Of a stretch of DNA of 64,000 nt, positions 35,387-43,747 are shown piece by piece (position 1 is the stretch's first letter; every line of letters begins with the position of its first letter). Below the pieces are notes generated by a model, which was not told the origin of the DNA, ran no database searches, and saw only the letters and a program-made list of their open reading frames with translations. This DNA is from Terricaulis sp. (GTDB lineage: Bacteria; Pseudomonadota; Alphaproteobacteria; Caulobacterales; Aquidulcibacteraceae). The DNA lies in contig JANPZV010000005.1 of NCBI GenBank assembly GCA_024707365.1, positions 1,612,001-1,676,000 on the forward strand, written 5' to 3'. The position numbers and the translations under genes were made by a program.

Positions 35387-36031
35387 TTAGCTCAAGAATG
35401 CGCGCAATTGCGCGAGGGTGCGTTGGTGGGGATTGCCGTAGCCGATGATGTCCACGACATCGCCGGCCGGGCTGATAAGGAAGGTGATCGCCGTGTGGTT
35501 GACGGTGTAGTCGCCCTCCGATGTCGGCACATATTCGTAGAAGGCCTGGAATGACTTAACGAGCCGGTCGATCTCGGCGCGCGCGCCGCTATAGCCGGTG
35601 AAGCGTGGCCCAAAGCTTTGGAAATACGCCGCGAGATGCTCTGGAGTGTCGCGTGCAGGATCAACGCTGATGAACGCAACCGAGACATCGGCTTCGGTGG
35701 CGCCCAGTTCATCGAGCGCTGCGCTCAGCTCAAACACGGTTGTCGGGCAGACTTCTGGGCATCGGGTAAAGCCGAAAAACAGCAAAGTGGGTTTGCCAGT
35801 AAGATCGGCCCAACGAACCGACTGGCCGTCCTGATTGACGAGCAGGACATCAGAGACGTCGTGGCCAAGGGCGGAAAACATCTCCGCTCTTGTCTGGACG
35901 CTAGGTTCAGAATTAGGCCGCGTGGCCACGTAAATCAGAACCAAAACCACAAGCAGGGCGCTCAAGCCCGCCAGCGCCAGCACCGGCCAGTCGCTCCAAC
36001 GCAATCGCCGCCGCCGGTCAATGGTGTTCAT
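35387..36031 (-). CDS. SCO1/SenC-family copper chaperone
   Basis: Start is the ATG at 36029-36031 (MNTIDRRRRLRWSDWPVLAL) with a membrane anchor (LAGLSALLVVLVLIYVATRP). The thioredoxin-like domain has the copper-binding CxxxC in LLFFGFTRCPEVCPTTVFEL and the conserved His in YTVNHTAITFLISPAGDVVD. About 214 residues, intact. SCO proteins deliver copper to the CuA centre of cytochrome oxidase or act as thiol reductases. It overlaps the PCuAC gene by 14 bp and follows it in the operon. Confidence 0.92.
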   Translation of the reverse strand: MNTIDRRRRLRWSDWPVLALAGLSALLVVLVLIYVATRPNSEPSVQTRAEMFSALGHDVSDVLLVNQDGQSVRWADLTGKPTLLFFGFTRCPEVCPTTVFELSAALDELGATEADVSVAFISVDPARDTPEHLAAYFQSFGPRFTGYSGARAEIDRLVKSFQAFYEYVPTSEGDYTVNHTAITFLISPAGDVVDIIGYGNPHQRTLAQLRAFLS

Positions 36032-36502
36032 GGCCGGAGCTCCGTTGCGCGTGACGCGGACGTGCGATGAACTCAACCTCAAACGCGCCGGCGCGTTCGA
36101 AGGTGAGCGTGACGATGATGCGTTCGTCCGCATGGATCGGCGCTACTCAACACCGAAGAACATGATGTGCAGCCCGCCCGGCGCGAGCGTGACGCTTCCT
36201 CCGGGCGCCAATGCGATGGCGTGAACTTGGCGCATGCGCATGACGCCGTTGTCCATGAGCATTTCGTGCAACTCAACGCGCGAAGCGCGCGGGGATGTTG
36301 CCGAGAGCAGCCGGTCAGGCGCCGCGCCGTTGTTGTGGAGTGTGACATAACCAGCCGCGACATTGGCGCCGGGATTGGTCGTCCCCACCCATGGATCATG
36401 GATGGCGATGGCGCCGTGGGTTTGGCCGTGGGCCGATGGGTAGAGGGCGAGCCCCGCCAGCAAAAAGCTGACGGCGACGATACGCGAGAAGATGGTTTGC
36501 AT
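36018..36502 (-). CDS. PCu(A)C-type periplasmic copper chaperone, frameshifted
   Basis: Signal peptide MQTIFSRIVAVSFLLAGLAL. The mature domain has the copper ligands of the DUF461 family: HDPWVGTTNPGANVAAGYVT, then VELHEMLMDNGVMRMRQVHA and APGGLHIMFFGVE. That gives the H(M)x10Mx21HxM set. As written it stops at 36143. One missing G in GTTGAGTAGCG restores VEVAPIHADERIIVTLTFER and a His-rich tail (SSGHEHH), ending at 36018 with overlap into the SCO start. It would pass Cu(I) to SCO or CuA. Expected order and partners are present. Confidence 0.88.
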
Positions 36503-36516
36503 GTGAACGTCCTTGT

Positions 36517-38532
36517 TCAGAAGCGATAAGACAGCCCGCCATAAATTGCGCGGCCTTCACCGGGGTAGAAGACGGCGGTATTCGCGCCGGGCGCGCTCGC
36601 ATCAACGACCGCGCCAAATTCCGGGACGTATGTTTCATCGGTCAGATTGCGCGCATCGAGGAACAGCGAGACGCCATTAGCGAACTCCCAGCCGGCGTTG
36701 AGCGACCAGATTGTGTAGCCAGGCGCTCTCAGCGTATTGGCGTAATCGACCCAAGTTTCCCCTGGCCGCCATTCGACGCGTGGGGCGATGAACCAGCCGG
36801 CGCTATGGGTGTAACGGAGCATGGCGCCGACTTGGTGTTCTGGCGCCACCGGCATGTCATTATCGCCATAGATGGGATCGCCATCAAAGAAGAAGTCCGA
36901 ATAGGTGTAGCTGCCGCGCAGCAGAAGCCCTTCGGTAATTTCCCAATCGATCGCAAGCTCAACGCCCTGATGCACGGTTTGATGTGCGTTGAAGAACGCC
37001 GCAGGCACGCCACTTGTTGGGTTGAAGCTCAGAATTTCGTTGTCGATCTCGGCGCGATAGAGTGTGACGTCCCATGCGAGCGCGCCAACGCGTCCGCGCG
37101 CGCCAATCTCGCCGGTCCATGCCTCTTGCGGCGCGATCGGCACAAAGCCCGGATAGGGCGATTGAACGAGGGCGCCATAATGGGGCGGCTCCACTGAGTT
37201 GGTGAGGTTGGCGTAGATCTGGGCGCCGCTCTGGCTTTCCCAAAGCACGCCAATGCGCGGGGCGAACCAATCGTCGTCTAGGTCGTCATTGTTGCTGGGG
37301 TTCAGGTTGTCGACATAGTCGCGCGTGAAGCGGCCATAGGCGCCGCCCGCGACAAGCGCCAAGTGTTCGGTCACGAAAAGTCGCGCCTCCGCGAACAGCT
37401 CCATCCCGGTTGCTTCACGCCGGCTGTCGCCAGCGATAGGAAACATGACGGGGCCAAGAATCTGATCAACATGGCCCTGGCGATAGGAGAGGCCGACATA
37501 AAGATCGGCGCGTTTGCCGGCCATTTCGCCCTGCCAATCGAGCCGCCCAAACGCGCCTTGGGTCTCGACTTGCTGATCGATCAGCAATGAGATTGGGTGG
37601 TAGAGATCGGTGGTGGTGGCGTAGAGGCCACCTTCAAATAGCAGCGCATCCGAGAAGCGCCAGCGCCCCTGCAGACTGGTGCGGAAAATCGTCTGGTCGC
37701 GCTGCCAATCGAAATTGGCGGCGGTGAAACTCGCCTGAGCCGGATCGGCGAGCGCTTGGGCGAGCGTCAGCGTGCCTGGAACCTGTTGATCGATGTCGGC
37801 GCCATAGACGATGAGACGAAGCTCACGGTCCTCGCCGAAACTGCGCCCGATATTCAGCGTGCCGCGCACTTGGTGCTGTTCGGCATGGTCGCGGAAGCCG
37901 TCGCCCTCCAACCAGGTGATGGCGGCGAAGGCATCCCAATCCCCGGAGCTGCGCGCGATTTGCGCCGCCGCGCGTCGAAAGTCGAACGAGCCGGCCTCAA
38001 CGCGCAGGAGGTTTTCTGATTGCGCGGTGCGTCCGGTGGGGGTGACGAGGTTGAGCGCGCCGCCCAGTTGCGCTCCGCCAAAACGCAGCGCATTGCCGCC
38101 GCGATAGACCTCGACATAGCGCGCCGTCAGCGGATCGATCTTCTGGAAATCCGCGAAGCCATCGGCGTCGGCAAACGGAACCCCGTCTTGGGCAAACAGT
38201 ACGCCGCGCTGGTGATAGGCCTGATCAAGGCCCGAGCCGCGGATGGAAAAGCGTGATTCCTCGCCGTAGCGCCGTTGCGCGAGCACGCCCGGCACGTCGC
38301 GGAGAAGATCGGTGAGGCCGGTGGCGGCCCGCGCCTCGAAGCTCTCATTGGAAACGACCGAGACCGCGCCCGGCGTGCGCGAGAGCCGCTCGCGCGCGTC
38401 GGCCACGACCGGAGGGTCCTCTGAATTGGGGCGGGCGGTGACGATGATGGCGTCAGTTGTGATGGTTTGCGCGAACGCGACGCATGGGGCGAGCGTCAGC
38501 GCGCTGACAAGCAGCGTGCATTTGAAAGACAT
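36517..38532 (-). CDS. TonB-dependent receptor, likely for copper
   Basis: A 671-residue intact receptor. Signal peptide MSFKCTLLVSALTLAPCVAF, then the TonB box ITTDAIIVTA. The plug carries SVVSNESFEARAATGLTDLL, RDVPGVLAQRRYGEESRFSI, YVEVYRGGNALRFGGAQLGG and ALNLVTPTG. The barrel ends in YGGLSYRF. No ligand can be read from the sequence. Its position, 14 bp upstream of the PCuAC gene in one operon with SCO and YcnI, supports copper or a copper chelate, as in OprC-like systems. The gene is preceded by a DUF2946 protein, another copper-locus marker. Confidence 0.85.
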   Translation of the reverse strand: MSFKCTLLVSALTLAPCVAFAQTITTDAIIVTARPNSEDPPVVADARERLSRTPGAVSVVSNESFEARAATGLTDLLRDVPGVLAQRRYGEESRFSIRGSGLDQAYHQRGVLFAQDGVPFADADGFADFQKIDPLTARYVEVYRGGNALRFGGAQLGGALNLVTPTGRTAQSENLLRVEAGSFDFRRAAAQIARSSGDWDAFAAITWLEGDGFRDHAEQHQVRGTLNIGRSFGEDRELRLIVYGADIDQQVPGTLTLAQALADPAQASFTAANFDWQRDQTIFRTSLQGRWRFSDALLFEGGLYATTTDLYHPISLLIDQQVETQGAFGRLDWQGEMAGKRADLYVGLSYRQGHVDQILGPVMFPIAGDSRREATGMELFAEARLFVTEHLALVAGGAYGRFTRDYVDNLNPSNNDDLDDDWFAPRIGVLWESQSGAQIYANLTNSVEPPHYGALVQSPYPGFVPIAPQEAWTGEIGARGRVGALAWDVTLYRAEIDNEILSFNPTSGVPAAFFNAHQTVHQGVELAIDWEITEGLLLRGSYTYSDFFFDGDPIYGDNDMPVAPEHQVGAMLRYTHSAGWFIAPRVEWRPGETWVDYANTLRAPGYTIWSLNAGWEFANGVSLFLDARNLTDETYVPEFGAVVDASAPGANTAVFYPGEGRAIYGGLSYRF

Positions 38533-38609
38533 GGGAATTCACAGCCTGAGATCTCGCGCGCTTGGCGCGAGGCATGAGTGTTGGGGCGCACACGCGCCCT
38601 GCGATGGGT

Positions 38610-39005
38610 TCAGGCTTGGAGGGGAGGCCCGCGCGCGGGGAGCGGCGGACCGGTAGTCTCGCGCGGATTGATTGCTTCCTGCGCCGCCGCGCCCGACAGG
38701 AGGACAGGGCTAGGCTTTGGCGGGGCAATGGCGGACGGCGCGTCCAAAACTGGCGTATTCGCCATGGCGAACGGGCAGTGCGGGCTTACGCCGTCGCCGT
38801 CCGGATCGTGATCCGCATCTGGTGCTATTGCGCCAGTCAAAGGATCGAACAGCGCGTTCGCGCCGTTGCAGAGCACAATCGCGACGCCGTTTTGCTGCGC
38901 CTCCAGCATGAAGCCGGGGGCAGCATCGCCTTGAACACAAGTGCATAGAGCGCGAGCAATAGCCCGGCGCTGCGCATGCGCTGAAGGATGCCGCCCCTGT
39001 TCATA
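38610..39005 (-). CDS. DUF2946-type protein, frameshifted
   Basis: From the ATG at 39003-39005 the N-terminus is MNRGGILQRMRSAGLLLALY with ALVFKAMLPP, a single membrane helix. One missing C in a run of C near 38915 restores GFMLEAQQNGVAIVLCNGAN. The remainder includes HDPDGDGVSPHCPFAMANTP, the HCPFA-type Cys/His motif of DUF2946. Members occur next to copper TonB receptors and PCuAC genes in alphaproteobacteria. Their function is unproven. The low-complexity tail is proline rich. Total about 131 residues. Confidence 0.75.
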   Translation of the reverse strand, partial: YEQGRHPSAHAQRRAIARALCTCVQGDAAPGFMLEAQQNGVAIVLCNGANALFDPLTGAIAPDADHDPDGDGVSPHCPFAMANTPVLDAPSAIAPPKPSPVLLSGAAAQEAINPRETTGPPLPARGPPLQA

Positions 39006-39491
39006 ACGGACCTAACTTAGCGCCGAGCGGCGTGCGTGGGGAAAGCGGCAGGTCGCCGCAGCGAGCGCGGCTCGAGTTTTCGATCGCCCGCTCGCCGGTG
39101 CAGGAGCGATGAGATCAGCCCCTGCGCGCGTGCATCAAGCTGCCTCGCTTTGTTGTGCTTTCGCGCTCGTCATGTCTGCTATCGAACGCACGACAGCCGA
39201 TCTCATTACTGGGATTCTCACGACGGCGGATTGTGTTCGCCGCAGCCACGAGACTGGCAGGTGCGAGGGTGATCGCCTCCCAAAGCGCTGAGACGGGACA
39301 AGCTTAAGCGGTGTTTTTGCCGCAAGTTGCCGCACTCTCGTCTTTTCGACTGTAAAGCCGATCACGTTGGCTTCGCCGACGGTCGGGCTGTCGTGGTTCG
39401 AGCCCCGAGGGTCTCGGCGCTTCGGGCTTTCATCCCTATCGCGAGACATGCCCACCCGCCCCAGTTGAATTGAGGTGAGGGGATTGGGCGC
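39006..39491. other. Intergenic region between copper locus and transfer genes
   Basis: It should hold the promoter of the DUF2946-led operon at its left end and the leader of the TraF gene at its right. A 60-codon frame at 39109-39291 (MRSAPARVHQAASLCCAFAL) is present but resembles nothing known. No other structure is clear. Confidence 0.35.
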
Positions 39492-39992
39492 TTGCGTTTG
39501 ATTGGGGGCGTGCATGCGAGGACCCATAAGTTTTGGCTAGGCGGCGCTGCATTCGCGGTGGCGGCGCTCGTTCTAGATGGCGCGCCACACCACGTCGTGC
39601 TGTTCAATCACAGTCCATCGGTGCCGGTAGGTTTTTACATCCGAGAAACAGGTGAGCCCGCCCGCGGGATGTTTGTGACCGTGCGCGCCCGCGACGTCGC
39701 GCCTATCGAAGCCGCCGCGCACCACTATGACGACGAAGACGACCGCTTCATCAAACGCCTGGCCGCAATGGCGGGCCAGCAGGTGTGTAGCGATGGACGA
39801 AGGCTGAGCGTCGACGGCGTTCAAATCGCGATGGTGAAGAAGCGGGATGGCGTTCCGGAGGGATGGGTCGGGTGCCGCACGCTTGCGCCTTCTGAAATTC
39901 TCCTGCTTGGCGATAGTGCGGACTCGTTTGACGGGCGCTATTGGGGGCCGATATCGGACGATTTGATCGAAGGCGTCTGGCGTCCGCTCTGA
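39492..39992 (+). CDS. traF: TraF-type S26 signal peptidase of a conjugative element
   Basis: Start is TTG at 39492 (RLIGGVHARTHKFWLGGAAF). After one N-terminal membrane helix come the S26 motifs: the catalytic Ser in FNHSPSVPVGFYIRE, the Lys in DRFIKRLAAMAGQQVCSDG, and box E in EILLLGDSADSFDGRYWGPI. About 166 residues. TraF peptidases mature the conjugative pilin in IncP-type systems and mark ICEs in alphaproteobacteria. It precedes the relaxase gene on the same strand. No pilus or type IV secretion genes are seen within the window. Confidence 0.85.
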   Translation: MRLIGGVHARTHKFWLGGAAFAVAALVLDGAPHHVVLFNHSPSVPVGFYIRETGEPARGMFVTVRARDVAPIEAAAHHYDDEDDRFIKRLAAMAGQQVCSDGRRLSVDGVQIAMVKKRDGVPEGWVGCRTLAPSEILLLGDSADSFDGRYWGPISDDLIEGVWRPL

Positions 39993-40234
39993 GTTTTCTC
40001 CAACACTAGGATTTGCTGTGCAACGCGCGGCAACATTGCGGGACGTCAGTGCATGCGAGGTCCACTGGGGAAGGAGAAGGGCGATGACGAAGGGTTGCGG
40101 TGGAGAGCAAGATTAAGAGCGCCGCAGGTTTTCTTCTGAGGCTTGTGAATGCTAGAGTTTTCGCGCGGCATGTTTGATCATCGTGCAGCGAAATCAGCAG
40201 CATCGCTTCAAATTCAACCTGGCGTGACGCGGCA
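39993..40234. other. Gap between traF and the relaxase, possible oriT location
   Basis: 240 bp without a supported gene. Transfer origins commonly lie beside relaxase genes, but I could not recognise a nic site or a clear inverted repeat. Confidence 0.25.
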
Positions 40235-42003
40235 ATGGCCAAAGCATCACTTTCCGAACGCCTGAAGACGTCAGCTCTCGTGCGCCCAAGCGATGTCATG
40301 CACGACATTGCGGCTGTGCGTGACATGGCTTTCTTTCGCGAAGAGGACGGTCTCACCGGCAAAGTCCACAAGGCTGTCGCTTCGAGTGGATCTGCGCGCA
40401 GCGGCGCGCTTGGCGGGCAATTGTCCAAGCTGCTTTCCGGACGCCGGCCCGGCCGCCGCGTTCGCGCGATCGGTGCGAATGCCGCATTCGCGCAAGACCC
40501 GCGTCAGCGCGTCGTGGTGACGGTGTTCTATCAAGGCCATGGCGGGGGCGGGGCGGGCAAGCTTATTGCGCACGGCAAATATCTCGAACGAGACGGCGCC
40601 GGGCCGGAAGGCGAGCCAGGTCAGTTCTATGACCGCGAAGAGGATCGTGTGGAGGCGGGGTCTCGGCTGACCCAATGGGCGGACGAGGACAAGCGCCACA
40701 TGCGTTTGATGCTCGCGCCCGAGAGCGGAACCCGCGTCGAGGATCTGAAAGACTTCACGCGCGGGACGATGGCCCAGATGGAACGCGACCTCGGCGCGCC
40801 GTTGGATTGGGTGGCGGTCGATCACCACAACACCGACAATCCTCATGTGCACGTAATCCTGCGCGGCCGCCGGCGCGATGGACCAGACCTGATCATCCCA
40901 CGCGATTACGCTACTTGGGGGCTGCGCCATGCGGCTCGCGAGGTGGCCACGCAGATGCTTGGGGATCGCGGCCGCGATGACGAACGTCTGGCGCTTGAGC
41001 GTGAGGCGCGCGCGGAGCGAATGACACGGCTTGATCAGTTGCTGGCCGCTGAACTGAAGCCTGGCAAGACGTATCGCATTCAGGCGATCGGACAGGGGCT
41101 CGAGCCCACGCTTTGGGCCGCGCTGCGAAACCGCGTTCGCGAGCTGGCGCGCATGGGGCTGGGACGAGAGGAGAAGCGCGATCACTTTCGTCTCGATCAC
41201 GACTGGGCGGCGCGGCTTGAGGACATCGGCAAAGGGATCGATCTCCGCCGCCGCCTCGGCCGCGAACTTGAGCCGGGCCAAGGCCGGCTCAAACTCTATG
41301 ACCGTTCGATGGGGCGTGTCGTCGGTCCGGTCTTGGAGTCCGGCAGACGCGGCGAGACGGGCAAAGGCTATGTGATTGTGCTTGACGGCATGAAGCGTCC
41401 GGTGCTCGCCAATGTGCGCGAGCGCGATGGTGCGGGTCTGCAGACAGGGGCGTTGGTTGCGATCGAACCGAAAGTCCACGAGGGCGCGGGAACGCGGGTC
41501 AAGGTCGACCGGCTTTCCGAAATGCCGATCGCGACGCAGATAGAGGCTCCGCTGAGACCGAGCTTGATCGTGAAATGGTCCGTCAGCTCACTGGCGAGGC
41601 GCCGCGCCTGCCAAACATGCGAGAGGTCCGCAACGCCATCACCGAGCGGGTCGGTTGGCATCTACGACAGGGGAACGGTGGCCGCGACCTCACTGGCCGC
41701 TTCGAATTCAACGCGGGCGCGCTGGAGCGGCTACGCGGCTCTGAGCTCTTGCGCGCAGAAGTCGCGCTGACGAGGACGACCGGCAAGCGAGCTATCAATA
41801 TTGCTGATGGGTTGGAGCGCGAATGGCGCGTGCGCGGGTTTGTGCAGCTTCACCAAGGTAGGTTCGCTATGCTTGAGCGAAACGATGGCGTGGCGTTGTT
41901 GCGCGTAACGCGGTCGCTCACGCTGAAGCAAGGGAGGGCCTATTCGCTCTCAATCACCAACGGCAAAGTCAAAGCGACGCCGTCTCTGGGGTTGGATCGC
42001 TGA
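40235..42003 (+). CDS. Relaxase/mobilisation protein with DUF3363 domain, frameshifted
   Basis: The N-terminal relaxase domain has the histidine triad in DWVAVDHHNTDNPHVHVILR and an upstream region with the likely catalytic Tyr (KLIAHGKYLERDGA). A central RRRRDGPDLIIPRDYATWGL-like stretch follows (RRDGPDLIIPRDYATWGLRH), and then the DUF3363 region (YRIQAIGQGLEPTLWAALRN, HFRLDHDWAARLEDIGKGID). The frame breaks near 41555; a missing G in GCTCCG(G)CTGAG restores the join to LDREMVRQLTGEAPRLPNMR. Joined length is about 589. It would nick the element's oriT and pilot single-stranded DNA into a recipient. DUF3363 relaxases usually pair with TraF and DUF736 genes on alphaproteobacterial ICEs. Confidence 0.88.
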
Positions 42004-42265
42004 ACGATCTTTTCTCGCGATGCGGGAAATACGGGAACTTTCGCCAGCAACGTGAGGCAACACCAGGCAACGCCGGTACAGGTACACCAAGCAACGGCAT
42101 ATGCTTTCAGGAAATCTGAAACAGGCTTGGATGTTGGATTATGTTGTCGTCGACCCGTGGCGTCGCGTGCCGCCAAACAATTGTTGTTCTCAACTCAGCG
42201 ACTAATCAACTTCGCAAACGCAATGATCTCGCGCAGAATGGCTCACCGAAACGCGGTCAATAGTC

Positions 42266-42676
42266 ATGAAGCTCGCTCGCAAGTCAGTGCGTCACGCATC
42301 CGCCAATCAACTTTCGTTTCTGTTCGCGGAAGCCGCGCCAATTGTGCGACAGATTTCGGCGGAGGCGCAGCGTTGCGCTCATCCAGAGCCTGCACCCCCG
42401 GTCCGCAGAACACGCGCGAAGCCTCAGAAGAAAGTCGCGAGGGAGGCAACGGTAGCGCTCGGCCAACAAGATCGGCGTTTGACAGTGGAGGAAGCCGCGC
42501 AGGTACTCAGCGTGAGCGTCAAAACTCTGGAAGCGTGGCGGCGTCTCGGCAAGGGGCCGGAGTTCGTGAAGCTCGGCCGCTCTGTCCGTTACACCATGCG
42601 CGCGCTTGATCAATTCACGCTCGAACGTACTGTGCGCAACTCCGCTGAAGGCCGAATGCTCGATATGCGGCGCTGA
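42266..42676 (+). CDS. Helix-turn-helix protein, AlpA/excisionase-like
   Basis: The first 70 residues are low complexity and basic (ARKSVRHASANQLSFLFAEA, VRRTRAKPQKKVAREATV). The last 65 form a MerR/excisionase-type winged helix: RLTVEEAAQVLSVSVKTLEA, WRRLGKGPEFVKLGRSVRYT and MRALDQFTLER. Such proteins act as excision or transcription factors at the edges of integrative elements. It is the last gene before the break in the glycosyltransferase at 42804, supporting a role in element excision or control. Intact, 136 residues. Confidence 0.8.
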   Translation: MKLARKSVRHASANQLSFLFAEAAPIVRQISAEAQRCAHPEPAPPVRRTRAKPQKKVAREATVALGQQDRRLTVEEAAQVLSVSVKTLEAWRRLGKGPEFVKLGRSVRYTMRALDQFTLERTVRNSAEGRMLDMRR

Positions 42677-42779
42677 TCGGCGCTTCCCTATGACGCCCTT
42701 CTGCTTACTTTTTGCAGTTACCCACAGAAATGAGAGCGGAACGGGATGCGCAAATCGCGGTGCGCATAAAATGCTGATT

Positions 42780-43733
42780 TTACTCGATAAAAGTGCGTTC
42801 TTTTTCGCTGACATTATACGGATCCCAGCCGCCGATTGCTTTGAGTGTCTCTGTGCGGAAATGATTGCTGGTGCCGCCGAGCGGCAGCGGCAGGCCTAGG
42901 CGCGAAAGCAGAGGCAGCATTTCCCGAAACTGGATCGCATATTCAGCCGCGAATTGGCGCGAAATCCAGCTGGCGTGGCCATTGTCGATGCTCAGCGGGG
43001 CCTGCACGCAGGCAAGGTGGGGCCCGCCATCTGCAAAGGCGGCAAGCGCGGCGCGCAATTGCTGCGGATGGGGCCGATCCTCTGCGTCATAGACAACGAC
43101 ATATTCGCCGCGCGCGCGGGCAAGGCCGGCATTGAGCGCCTTGGGCTTGGTGCGCGGCGCGGCGGGCGCGATGGCGAGGATCTCAATGTGCGGCGGCGCC
43201 ACCGCCAAAGCGGCGGCGAGCGTATCGACGTCATCGGCTTCAATCAGCAATTTGATGTCGAGGGCGTGAATTGGATAATCCAGCCGGCCGAGCGCGGCGA
43301 TCAAATCCGACGCGACATTGGCTTCGCGGTAGAGCGGGCAGAGGATTGTGTATGTCGGCCAGCGCGCGGGCGCGGCAAGGCGCGTCATGGCGGGCAAAAG
43401 GCTCGCCGCCGCGTAGAGCCGCCACGCGATCGCGCAGGCGAACAAGGCAAACGCCACCAGATGCAGCACCCCAAGCGTGAGCCCGGCATCCCGATAAAGT
43501 GCAAAGCCAAGCCCGCCGAGCATCGCCAGCAGCAGGCAAGCTTGGGTGATGTGAAACACGCGCTTGGCCGATTGGCGCGGGAAGGCGCGATGAAAGGCTT
43601 CGCCGGCGTCGCGCGCGGCGTTGGCGTCGATCGACACCGTAACTGGCAGAAGCTCCCCGTCCGCGCCCATGACAACATAAGATTGTGGTGGGCGCCGGTG
43701 CACAACTTTCTTATGGTTGTAACATGCAACCAT
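42780..43733 (-). pseudogene. Family 2 glycosyltransferase (cellulose-synthase-like), 3'-truncated by the island
   Basis: Two N-terminal membrane helices (ITQACLLLAMLGGLGFALYR, LGVLHLVAFALFACAIAWRL) precede the GT-A domain: YTILCPLYREANVASDLIAA, LDIKLLIEADDVDTLAAALA, KPKALNAGLARARGEYVVVY with DAEDRPHP (the DxD), and LGGTSNHFRTETLKAIGGWD. The text should continue as in relatives with an 'EDADLG' motif and more helices. Instead, after PYNVSE it reads KERTFIE and stops. The junction at about 42804 marks the right end of foreign DNA. The rest of the gene is not in the window. It would have polymerised or transferred sugars for an exopolysaccharide. Confidence 0.85.
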
Positions 43734-43747
43734 AAGTCGCGCGCGCT

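Noticed and set aside
42004-42265. GGCAAC-type short repeats downstream of the relaxase as an iteron origin
   Set aside because: The repeats are few, short and irregular (about 42050-42110), not convincing as iterons or oriT.
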